From Lachnospiraceae bacterium UBA3711 (GTDB lineage: Bacteria > Bacillota > Clostridia > Lachnospirales > Lachnospiraceae): DNA of 25,496 bases. Positions within the stretch are counted from its first letter, which is position 1. Every line of letters starts with the position of its first letter. The position numbers and the translations under genes are program-made. This document shows positions 13,980-20,745 of the stretch, piece by piece. Location: assembly GCA_002371345.1 (NCBI GenBank), contig DFHY01000052.1, positions 1-25,496 of the forward strand, written 5' to 3'. Below the pieces are notes generated by a model. It saw only the letters and a program-made list of their open reading frames with translations, did no database searches and was not told the DNA's origin.

Positions 13980-15284
13980 TTAAAGTCCAAGCCTTTCCTG
14001 CATCCTGCGCATCTCGGCGTACACCCTCTCCTCATCAATCGTCTTCAGCTCCCTTCCATGCATCACGATCCTGCCGTCAATGATCACAGTATCTGTCTCA
14101 GAGCCGTCCGCGCTGTAGCAAAGCGCCGCGAGAAGGTTGTTCGTCGGCATCATGCTCGCACAGTCAGTCCTCAGAATCGCAAGATCCGCCTTCTTTCCGA
14201 CCTCGATCGAACCTGTGTCAAGGTGAAGAGCATCAGCTCCGGCGCCTGTCGCCGCATGGAAGACTTCCTGTGCTCCGACACACTGGGGAGTTCTGTGCGT
14301 CCCCTTGTGAATCAGAGCCAGATGGCCCATCTCACGAAACAGGTTCTGGGCATTGTTGGAAGCGGCGCCGTCCGTGCCGATGCACACATTAACCCCCGCC
14401 TGAAGAAGCTCAGGCACCGGAGCAAATCCATTTCCAAGCTTCATATTTGACGCCGGGTTTGTCACCACGCTCACGCCGTTTTCAGCAAGGATGGAAATGT
14501 CATCGCCCTCAAGCTGCACACAATGTGCCGCAATCACCGGCACATCAAAGACTCCCGCCTTCATGGCGTACCCGATCGGAGTGCAGCCGTGATCCCTGCG
14601 CATGTTTTCAAGCTCTGACACGGATTCGGACAGGTGAATATGTATGCCGAGTCCCTTCTCCTTCGCGACGTCCGCGACCATCCTCAGATAATCCGGGCCG
14701 CAGGTATAAGGGGCGTGCGGGCCGAGCAGGAACGTCAGCCTTCCGCAGTCCTTCCCGTCCTCCATCTCCTCCAGCGCTTCATTCAGACGAACATCCCCTC
14801 TGTCATAGGAATCTCCGACCAGGCCTCTGCATATTACAGCCCTCATACCGCTCTCCCTGACAGCCCTGGTAGTCTGATGGATGTGCATCTGCATATCATT
14901 AAAGGTCGTTGTCCCGGATCGAATCATCTCGATCTGAGAAAGCAGCGAAGCCCAGTACGCGTCCTCTCCGGTCAGCCTGCCCTCGATCGGGTCAACCCGC
15001 TTGAAGAGCCAGTCCATAAAGGAAAGATCGTCAGCGCAGTTGCGCATCATCGACATATACGTGTGCGTATGCGCATTTATCAGGCCGGGAATCACCAGGC
15101 GGTCTTTACCGTCAATCACGGTATCCTCGGAAAAATGCTCCGGCCTTGCGTCAATCCCGGAGATCCTGTCATCCTCAATATAGATCGTGTGCCTGGAGAC
15201 CTGGGCGGAAGGCGTTGACGGAGCACCCTCACCGGTACCGCTGCAGGGCAGAACCGCCAGCGCGTCCCTGATCACAATTCCCAT
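13980..15284 (-). CDS. mtaD: 5'-methylthioadenosine/S-adenosylhomocysteine deaminase (amidohydrolase)
   Basis: A 434-residue metal-dependent amidohydrolase of the MtaD/DadD/TrzN branch. It removes the 6-amino group from S-adenosylhomocysteine, methylthioadenosine or 5'-deoxyadenosine, giving inosyl products. Metal ligands are visible as H72 and H74 (NAHTHT), H217 with E220 (HIHLSE), and D305 (GTDGAASNN); H190 (LGPHAPYTC) and H254 (AAHCVQ) are further conserved positions. Start is the ATG at 15284, 8 nt after GGAGG; an ATG at 15299 merely overlaps that site. About 15 extra Gly/Pro/Ser residues interrupt the N-terminal beta domain near residue 15. It is followed by the SAH hydrolase gene, so the likely role is recycling SAH via S-inosylhomocysteine. 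MTA or guanine-type substrates remain possible. Confidence 0.88.
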   Translation of the reverse strand: MGIVIRDALAVLPCSGTGEGAPSTPSAQVSRHTIYIEDDRISGIDARPEHFSEDTVIDGKDRLVIPGLINAHTHTYMSMMRNCADDLSFMDWLFKRVDPIEGRLTGEDAYWASLLSQIEMIRSGTTTFNDMQMHIHQTTRAVRESGMRAVICRGLVGDSYDRGDVRLNEALEEMEDGKDCGRLTFLLGPHAPYTCGPDYLRMVADVAKEKGLGIHIHLSESVSELENMRRDHGCTPIGYAMKAGVFDVPVIAAHCVQLEGDDISILAENGVSVVTNPASNMKLGNGFAPVPELLQAGVNVCIGTDGAASNNAQNLFREMGHLALIHKGTHRTPQCVGAQEVFHAATGAGADALHLDTGSIEVGKKADLAILRTDCASMMPTNNLLAALCYSADGSETDTVIIDGRIVMHGRELKTIDEERVYAEMRRMQERLGL

Positions 15285-15408
15285 GTGTATATCCTCCATA
15301 TTTCCTATAATCGAAGCTATGTGTTTCCCACCGGGGCAAATATAACGGTGGGGCAGACCTCAGCGCCATCCTATCCATCCCAGCTATGCGTTACACGCTG
15401 AGACGTGC
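15285..15408 (-). promoter_or_regulatory. long structured 5' leader of mtaD
   Basis: From the inferred start site the leader is about 125 nt. It contains a 7-bp stem CTCAGCG/CGCTGAG (15396-15402 with 15359-15365) around a 30-nt loop, then a 7-bp hairpin CCCACCG/CGGTGGG (15346-15352 with 15327-15333). A GAAGCTATGT string (15313-15322) recurs in the mtaD-ahcY spacer. It does not match a riboswitch class that I know; control by RNA structure is an inference. Confidence 0.35.
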
Positions 15409-15414
15409 CTGAAT

Positions 15415-15442
15415 CTTATAGATTCTATCATATGTAGTTCAA
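15415..15442 (-). promoter_or_regulatory. promoter of the mtaD-ahcY unit
   Basis: On the minus strand TTGAAC (15437-15442) is followed after 16 nt by TATAAG (15415-15420, 5/6). The -10 sits in a small GAATCT/AGATTC palindrome (15411-15425), which might be an operator. Confidence 0.5.
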
Positions 15443-15462
15443 GTCCGCCATATGGATATGAA

Positions 15463-15493
15463 GAGCCGCCTCTTCGGCATGAAAAGGCGGCTC
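15463..15493 (-). terminator. hairpin ending the ABC transporter operon
   Basis: GAGCCGCC (15486-15493, read on the minus strand) pairs perfectly with GGCGGCTC (15463-15470) around a 15-nt loop, 19 nt past the permease stop, followed by TTCAT. The T-run is weak but position and stem fit a terminator. Confidence 0.6.
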
Positions 15494-15511
15494 CAATGTA
15501 CAGGACAGTTA

Positions 15512-17842
15512 TTATTCGTTCGCTTTAAGACTGCTGACCATGTCGATCCTGCGTATCTTCCGGCTCATGATGTCATTTACCAGGACAGACACCGCGAAGA
15601 TCCCGATCCCCGCGATTATGTATGTCACAGGCCGGATATATGCAGGGAAATCATAGTTGTCTCCGAGCGCTGCCTCGAAGATATAAGCGACCATCCAGTA
15701 TCCGGCAGGCAGGCCGAGTACTACAGAGATTATCGCGAGTATCCTTCCCTGCTGGTTGAATATCTTCCTGAGCGCTCCGGTTCTGTATCCGAGGACCCTG
15801 AGTGTCGCGAACTGATACTGCTTCTCGGAATAGCTGAGTATGCCCAGGTTGTACAGGATCACGACCGCCAGCAGCGCTGCAAACGCTATGAACAGATATA
15901 TTACCGATGTCATACGGCTGAGCATGGAACGGACGCCGGCTTCCAGGCCGCTCTTCGTCTGGATTACCTCAGCCCCCTCGGGCACAGATGTGCGGTCAAG
16001 CTCATCCATGCTGTAGATAGTGTCCGGACGGTATTCTTTTCCTATACTCTCAATATATCCTCTGGTGCAGGCAAACCGCTGATTCTGCGGATCCCTGAAA
16101 GTTCCCGTTATCGTGGATGTGTACCAGCTGTCCTCACCGTACACATGCCAGGAGAACTTATCGCCGGCTTTGAGGCCGAGCATCTTCGACAGCTTCTCGG
16201 TAATATAGACGCCATCGTCTGACATCTCTACAGGCTCCCATCTGTGCCCCGTGATCTGGAGGCTGTCCGGCGCGTCAGCGACAAGCATGGTCTGTGTTGT
16301 GGACGCGGAGCTGTCTTTTTTTTGTTCTTCTGCATCAGCAGCGCCCGCCTTCACCTCCATAGCCAGTGTCCTGGAGGTCTCATTCCCATAAATATCGAGA
16401 AGTTTATCCAGCTGCTCATCCGTACAGTTATCCGAGACGACGACATAGGATTCATATCGGTTCAGCACATTGAACTGCCAGTCCAGGTATCTCTGGATCG
16501 TGTCGAACATTCCAAGGGCGGTGATGACAAGCATCGTGCAGCCCATGACTCCGACAACGCCGGCTATGGAACGCCCCTTGTTCCTGCCGATATCACGGAG
16601 ATTCCATTTTGTCACCGTTGAAAGCTTCCTGAAGATTCCCTTTGTGGTCAGCGAAAAATTCGTATTCCTGACATTCGGAACCTCGGTGCGCAGCGCCTGG
16701 CTCGCCGGCTCATTCAGGATCTTCCGGCATGACAGCCATGTCACGAACACAATGACCGCGACACACAGAGCCGCAACCACATACACGATCGGAAGCAGCA
16801 CTATCCCGGCTTCCGGCATCTCAAAGTATTCCATCTCCATGTTGAGGAAGAAGCGCCCTATGATCAAGGCGCCCGCCACGATTCCGGCGGCTGCCGCCAC
16901 AATGCTCAGCACAAGATTATAGCTGATGTAATGCCTCACGATACGGCCTCTCCGGAATCCCAGAGCCTTGAGTACGCCGATCTGAGTGCGCTCTTTCCTG
17001 ATAAAACGGTGCATGGTCGTAATGACCGAGAGTATCGCGATAAAGAGGAACAGGGCGGTGAATACAAAGGAATATGTCTCGCCTTCTTCGACCTCCGACT
17101 GGTAGCCGGCATAGGACGCCAGTTCGCTCCTGCCTGTGACAGCAAGAATCTTCGGAAGCGCCTCCTGCAGTCTTATCTTTGTCTCATTGAAAAGCTCCGG
17201 ATCCTTAAGATCGACGATTACCGTCGGAAATGGGACGAAGCTTTTAAGAAGTGACGGCAGCGCGGCTGCGGACACGTAAGCGTAGCCGAAGGTATTGTGA
17301 TCCGGGAATATCTCGGTTGAGTCCTTGATACTGTAAGCATGATCAGGGGTCTCAACAAAACCGGAGATCTTCGCCGTAATGCTGTAGAGTTCATAGCTGA
17401 CGGTCACACTGTCACCTATCTTAAGATTTCTCGCCGCCGCGAACTCTTTGTCCAGCCACATTCCGTCAGTACTGTCAGGGTCAAATGCTTCTCCCTCAAA
17501 CACATACATCCGGCATACGTCATTATCCTCGATAACATTCAGCTCAAGTGTAGCGTCATCCATGCCGTCAGGCGCTGTCTGAACCGTAAGAACACGGTTT
17601 GCCGCCTGCACATTTTCATCCGACAGGACAGTCTTGAGATCTTTCTCACTGAAGCCTTCGCTTATCAGCCACATATCGGCAAGATTGTATTCATCGTAAA
17701 TGTTCTCCGCGCTGATGCGCATGCCGTCCATGTACGCGTGAACGCCTGAAAAAACCATGACAGACAGCAGCACCATCATGAAGATGACAAAAAACTGTGA
17801 CAGGTTGCGGCGAAGGTCGCGGAGCAGTTTCTTTCTAAGCAT
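15512..17842 (-). CDS. FtsX/MacB-type ABC transporter permease
   Basis: A 776-residue permease of the FtsX family with two FtsX domains. One helix near residues 14-36 is followed by an extracytoplasmic domain (about 40-250). A first group of three helices begins at FVFTALFLFIAILSVI, with cytoplasmic RKERTQIGVLKALGFRRG behind it. A second extracytoplasmic domain follows, and a last group of helices carries the matching EKQYQFATLRVLGYRTG block. These paired blocks are the coupling segments of MacB-type transporters, which work by mechanotransmission and handle peptides, lipoproteins or antibiotics at the membrane. AAGGAGGG precedes the ATG; the ATPase gene ends 15 bp upstream, so the two are cotranscribed. 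The substrate is unknown, and no sensor kinase pair is adjacent. Confidence 0.92.
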   Translation of the reverse strand: MLRKKLLRDLRRNLSQFFVIFMMVLLSVMVFSGVHAYMDGMRISAENIYDEYNLADMWLISEGFSEKDLKTVLSDENVQAANRVLTVQTAPDGMDDATLELNVIEDNDVCRMYVFEGEAFDPDSTDGMWLDKEFAAARNLKIGDSVTVSYELYSITAKISGFVETPDHAYSIKDSTEIFPDHNTFGYAYVSAAALPSLLKSFVPFPTVIVDLKDPELFNETKIRLQEALPKILAVTGRSELASYAGYQSEVEEGETYSFVFTALFLFIAILSVITTMHRFIRKERTQIGVLKALGFRRGRIVRHYISYNLVLSIVAAAAGIVAGALIIGRFFLNMEMEYFEMPEAGIVLLPIVYVVAALCVAVIVFVTWLSCRKILNEPASQALRTEVPNVRNTNFSLTTKGIFRKLSTVTKWNLRDIGRNKGRSIAGVVGVMGCTMLVITALGMFDTIQRYLDWQFNVLNRYESYVVVSDNCTDEQLDKLLDIYGNETSRTLAMEVKAGAADAEEQKKDSSASTTQTMLVADAPDSLQITGHRWEPVEMSDDGVYITEKLSKMLGLKAGDKFSWHVYGEDSWYTSTITGTFRDPQNQRFACTRGYIESIGKEYRPDTIYSMDELDRTSVPEGAEVIQTKSGLEAGVRSMLSRMTSVIYLFIAFAALLAVVILYNLGILSYSEKQYQFATLRVLGYRTGALRKIFNQQGRILAIISVVLGLPAGYWMVAYIFEAALGDNYDFPAYIRPVTYIIAGIGIFAVSVLVNDIMSRKIRRIDMVSSLKANE

Positions 17843-17857
17843 AATATCCGTCCCTCC

Positions 17858-18559
17858 TTACCACTCAACCTCATCGATGCTCTTCGGATTCTCTACATTC
17901 GTGACACTCCTGATCCTGCCGTTCTTGAGACGCACGACTACGTCGGCGATATCGGCAAACAGAGAGTTGTGCGTAACTATAATCACGGTCTTTCCCTTCA
18001 TCGCCTGTTCCTTCAGAAGCTTCAGGATCGTTACGCCTGTCGCGGAATCGAGCGCGCCCGTAGGCTCATCGCACAGAAGAAGCGCCGGATTCTTAGCAAT
18101 AGCACGGGCTATCGACACCCTCTGCTGTTCGCCGCCCGACAGCTGATTAGGGAATTTGTCCAGATGTTCGCCAAGTCCCACGGCCTCAAGCGCCCTGGTA
18201 CCGTCGACGGCATTCTTTGACAGATCCGCTACAAGATTCACATTTTCCAGAACCGTCAGCGTAGGCAGAATGTTGTAGAACTGGAAGATAAAACCGATGT
18301 TCTCCGCGCGGTAATCGGCAAGCTCATTTTCCGAGTATCTGGATATGTCAGTGCCGTTGACCATGATCGTCCCTTCAGACGGAATGTCCATACCGCCGAT
18401 GAGGTTCAGCAGAGTTGACTTGCCGGCGCCGGACGGACCGAGGATGACGACAAGTTTTCCCTCTTCGATCTCAAGATCCACCTGATCAAGCGCCTTGAAT
18501 GAACGCCCGCCGGTGGAATAGGACTTGCTCACAGAATGAAGTGTTAATGCAGTGCTCAT
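17858..18559 (-). CDS. ABC transporter ATP-binding protein, MacB/LolD type
   Basis: A 233-residue ATPase with Walker A GPSGAGKST (41-49), Q-loop glutamine Q93 in FIFQFYNILPTLT, signature LSGGEQQR (140-147), Walker B LLLCDEP (160-166) and H-loop H197 in VTHN. The EQQR form of the signature and the short length are typical of MacB/LolD/FtsE-like ATPases that drive FtsX-type permeases. AGGAGG lies 8 nt before the ATG. The permease follows 15 bp later. The two would form a cytoplasmic-face ATPase dimer on an FtsX permease dimer. Confidence 0.95.
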   Translation of the reverse strand: MSTALTLHSVSKSYSTGGRSFKALDQVDLEIEEGKLVVILGPSGAGKSTLLNLIGGMDIPSEGTIMVNGTDISRYSENELADYRAENIGFIFQFYNILPTLTVLENVNLVADLSKNAVDGTRALEAVGLGEHLDKFPNQLSGGEQQRVSIARAIAKNPALLLCDEPTGALDSATGVTILKLLKEQAMKGKTVIIVTHNSLFADIADVVVRLKNGRIRSVTNVENPKSIDEVEW

Positions 18560-18722
18560 AGGAAATACCTCCTGATGTAAAAAGACTTAAGTCTCTGATA
18601 AATGATTCTCTTATCACCTGCCGAGAGATGCGTGCCTTAACCGGAATGCTGCTGTCATCCTGCATACCTGCCGGTAAGAGCCGCAAATCACAGCTTTCAT
18701 CATTAACATGCCTTGAGTTTGA

Positions 18723-18748
18723 GATATATACAACTAGTTGTATGTATC
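18723..18748. promoter_or_regulatory. 26-bp near-perfect palindromic operator
   Basis: A perfect 14-bp palindrome, TACAACTAGTTGTA (18729-18742), is extended on both sides by GATATA and TGTATC, giving 26 bp with one mismatched pair. It lies some 12-37 nt downstream of the predicted transcription start of the ABC operon, where a bound dimer would block transcription. Size and AT-rich arms fit TetR-, PadR- or MarR-type repressors. No regulator gene is adjacent. Confidence 0.65.
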
Positions 18749-18765
18749 TAACTCCCGGCAGAGAG

Positions 18766-18794
18766 ATTGTACATTCATATGAGCAATTATTCAA
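18766..18794 (-). promoter_or_regulatory. promoter of the ABC transporter operon
   Basis: On the minus strand TTGAAT (18789-18794, 4/6) is followed after exactly 17 nt by TACAAT (18766-18771, 5/6). It gives a leader of about 200 nt before the ATPase start, with the palindromic operator just after the start site. Confidence 0.55.
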
Positions 18795-18900
18795 GCGTTT
18801 TTTTATCAAAGAGGACTCGTAAAGGCGCAAAGCATCCTCAGCAAACCATAAGAGCCGACTGAGCCCGGCCAGATGCATGCACGCTCGCAGCCGGCACTAC

Positions 18901-18936
18901 AGAAAGAGCTGCAGCATTTTCGATATGCTGCAGCTC
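18901..18936 (-). terminator. rho-independent terminator of the glutathione peroxidase gene
   Basis: A perfect 12-bp stem, GAGCTGCAGCAT with ATGCTGCAGCTC, closes a 7-nt loop and is followed by TTTCT on the minus strand, about 50 nt past the stop codon. Confidence 0.85.
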
Positions 18937-18984
18937 CTGATCATGGTGCTTAATAGTATATATCGAGGAGAATCACTCTCTGTC

Positions 18985-19530
18985 TCAGATCAGGGAGGCG
19001 ACGCACTCCTCGACCTTCTTCATATCAGCGGTCGGCTCAAAGCGGGCGACTACATTTCCCTCACGGTCAACGACAAACTTCGTAAAGTTCCACTTGATGT
19101 CAGGATTCTCCTTGTAATTCTTATCATTCTTCTTCAGCATCGCGCTCATCATAAGAGCGGTCGGGCCCTTGCCGAATCCCTCGAATCCCTTCTGGCTCTT
19201 CAGATAGCCGTAGACCGGAAGCGCATTCTCACCATTGATATCGGACTTCTTCATCTGCGGAAACTGGGTATTGTACTTCAGCGTGCAGAACTCATGGATC
19301 TCCTCATCGGTTCCCGGAGTCTGGCCGGCGAACTGGTTGCAGGGAATATCGATGATCTCAAGACCCTTGTCATGATACTTTTCATACATCTCCTCAAGCG
19401 GCTTGTAGTGCGGAGTAAAGCCGCAGCCTGTCGCCGTATTGACGATCAGCATGACCTTGCCCTGATAATCCGAAAGCTTCACCTCGGAACCGTCAACTGC
19501 CGGAACACTGTAATCATAGATACCTGCCAT
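18985..19530 (-). CDS. glutathione peroxidase family thiol peroxidase
   Basis: A 181-residue peroxidase of the glutathione peroxidase fold that reduces hydrogen peroxide and organic peroxides in the cytosol. The peroxidatic cysteine is C36 in NTATGCGFTPHY, with Q66 in CNQF and W147/N148 in KWNFTKF completing the catalytic group. C82 in FCTLKYNTQFP is placed like the resolving cysteine of non-selenium, thioredoxin-dependent members, so thioredoxin is the more likely electron donor than glutathione. AAAGGAG lies about 7 nt before the ATG. It is a single-gene unit with its own promoter and terminator. No PerR box was recognised. Confidence 0.94.
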   Translation of the reverse strand: MAGIYDYSVPAVDGSEVKLSDYQGKVMLIVNTATGCGFTPHYKPLEEMYEKYHDKGLEIIDIPCNQFAGQTPGTDEEIHEFCTLKYNTQFPQMKKSDINGENALPVYGYLKSQKGFEGFGKGPTALMMSAMLKKNDKNYKENPDIKWNFTKFVVDREGNVVARFEPTADMKKVEECVASLI

Positions 19531-19664
19531 AATGAACTCCTTTCATGATCTTCACGATAAATAACTTACCACTGCTCTATATCTGAATGCCTTCCATGCC
19601 GCCTGTGAGCGGGGTTTTCTTTTTAATTGCTTTACATTTAATTGTACGCAATCTTTATGGTGAT

Positions 19665-19693
19665 AGAATACATGACATATTCCCGGGTGTCAA
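19665..19693 (-). promoter_or_regulatory. promoter of the glutathione peroxidase gene
   Basis: A perfect TTGACA (19688-19693) is followed after 17 nt by TATTCT (19665-19670, 4/6) on the minus strand. It implies a leader of about 125-130 nt. A CCCGGG palindrome lies in the spacer. Confidence 0.65.
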
Positions 19694-19767
19694 GTCCTTT
19701 TTCGAAATAAAAGCGGGCTATCCTGCTGCTAAGAAGCAAAGCACTGTTTATCATATAGATATACGCG

Positions 19768-20598
19768 TCACACACTTTCGCCTATATAGCCTCCACAGTA
19801 CTGGCACTTACCGCCCTCTTCAACCTCAGTCTGCGCTCCGCAGTACGGGCACTTGATGATCTTCGGCCCCGCTGCCGCCGCGGCCGCTTCCTCGCGCACA
19901 ACCCTCCGTGCTCCGGTAAGGGCCTCCGTGATCTCCTCGCCAAGCTTCTCGTACTTGGTGTATTCCGGACTTACATGCGGGTCAAACACTCCGCCCTGGG
20001 CGCCGCCTCCGAGTATTCCCAGCAAGCCGGTCCCGCCTGCTGCCTGCGGGGTCAGACGCACGCTGCTGCTGTTCAGTTCGAACTTCATCTCATTGAAATA
20101 CGGGTTGTTGACATTGATGATGTAACGGAAGATGTATTCATACTCATAGCGCGGCGGATTGTAGGATACACTCTTTGTAGTATCCCCTTCCTTGACCTCG
20201 CGCATGATCTCTTCACGGTCCTCATCCACATCCGTCCTGCAGCCTGTAATATCCGAAAATGCAATGATGTCAGGGTTCTCTTCCTGTATCTTCCTCGGAT
20301 CGCGGGTCAGAATGAACTTCTTCGCGTCTTCATCCAGGAGGACATTCCACCTGTCGCAGGCTATAGTCCTGGTGATGTGGAAATTCTTCACATCGTCAAG
20401 ATTCTTCTCACGATACGCAAGCTGTTCCTTGATCTGATCTACCGTGCTGTGTCGGCGCTCGTCAAACCACGGCGACAGTTTCTTCGCGCAATTCTTACAG
20501 CAGTTTCCATCCTCAAGCTTGCGATTGCCGAGAAGTCCGATCTCGCCTCCGCATATATCGCAGCTCTTCTTATTAAACAACCCGCCGAATAACGACAT
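19768..20598 (-). CDS. DUF4428 protein with N- and C-terminal zinc-binding sites
   Basis: A 276-residue protein of unknown function. The N terminus holds a DUF4428-like treble-cysteine unit: C13/C16 (CDIC) and C34/C37 (CKNC), after a short MSLFGGLFNKK lead. The middle (about 75-190) is a predicted mixed alpha/beta region with paired blocks such as IACDRWNVLLDEDAKKFIL and YEYEYIFRYIINVNNPYF, reminiscent of PH-like lipid or protein binding folds, though this is a guess. An Ala-rich, flexible stretch leads to a C-terminal zinc ribbon, C250/C253 (CPYC) and C265/C268 (CQYC). The start is set at 20598, 8 nt after AGGAGG; an ATG 9 nt earlier is too close to that site. It has its own promoter. Neighbours give no hint of its role. 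Confidence 0.85.
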   Translation of the reverse strand: MSLFGGLFNKKSCDICGGEIGLLGNRKLEDGNCCKNCAKKLSPWFDERRHSTVDQIKEQLAYREKNLDDVKNFHITRTIACDRWNVLLDEDAKKFILTRDPRKIQEENPDIIAFSDITGCRTDVDEDREEIMREVKEGDTTKSVSYNPPRYEYEYIFRYIINVNNPYFNEMKFELNSSSVRLTPQAAGGTGLLGILGGGAQGGVFDPHVSPEYTKYEKLGEEITEALTGARRVVREEAAAAAAGPKIIKCPYCGAQTEVEEGGKCQYCGGYIGESV

Positions 20599-20697
20599 AT
20601 CATGCACCTCCTGTCTGAATGATACCTTATTGTAAATAATGGTGTTGCGGACAAAAGTACCTCATGCTCCAGCTATAATGCACTGATCTTCAAAAAC

Positions 20698-20726
20698 AGT
20701 GTATCAGAGCTTAACACACCTTGCAA
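20698..20726 (-). promoter_or_regulatory. promoter of the DUF4428 gene
   Basis: TTGCAA (20721-20726) is followed after 17 nt by an extended -10, TGA-TACACT (-10 at 20698-20703), on the minus strand, about 100 nt before the start codon. Confidence 0.55.
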
Positions 20727-20745
20727 AGAAAAAACCAATATAATG

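Larger units (their letters stand above)
18560..18984. other. 425-bp regulatory gap upstream of the ABC transporter
   Basis: It holds, in minus-strand order, the glutathione peroxidase terminator (18901-18936), a promoter (18766-18794), a 26-bp palindrome (18723-18748) and a leader of about 200 nt that includes the 12-bp palindrome AGACTTAAGTCT (18583-18594) near the ribosome binding site. No gene is supported; open frames here lack ribosome binding sites and recognisable domains. Confidence 0.7.

Noticed and set aside
10419..15284. Long plus-strand open frames antisense to transketolase, hydrolase, ahcY and mtaD
   Set aside because: They are frame shadows of GC-rich coding DNA; the minus-strand products match well-known families with intact active sites.
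18583..18594. Perfect palindrome AGACTTAAGTCT followed by T on the minus strand, considered as a terminator or operator
   Set aside because: There is no loop to form a stable hairpin, and a 12-bp palindrome alone is weak evidence; it is noted only as part of the leader.
18486..18878. Possible 130-codon minus-strand gene upstream of the ABC ATPase, as a candidate regulator
   Set aside because: It overlaps the start of the ATPase gene in another frame, spans the operator and promoter, and shows no helix-turn-helix or other recognisable domain.
19641..19652. ATTGTACGCAAT upstream of the peroxidase gene, with an 11-bp match (1850-1860) upstream of the FTR1 gene, considered as a shared iron/oxidative-stress operator
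   Set aside because: Shared 11-mers are expected by chance many times in 25 kb, the arms are only 4 bp, and the position relative to the two promoters differs.
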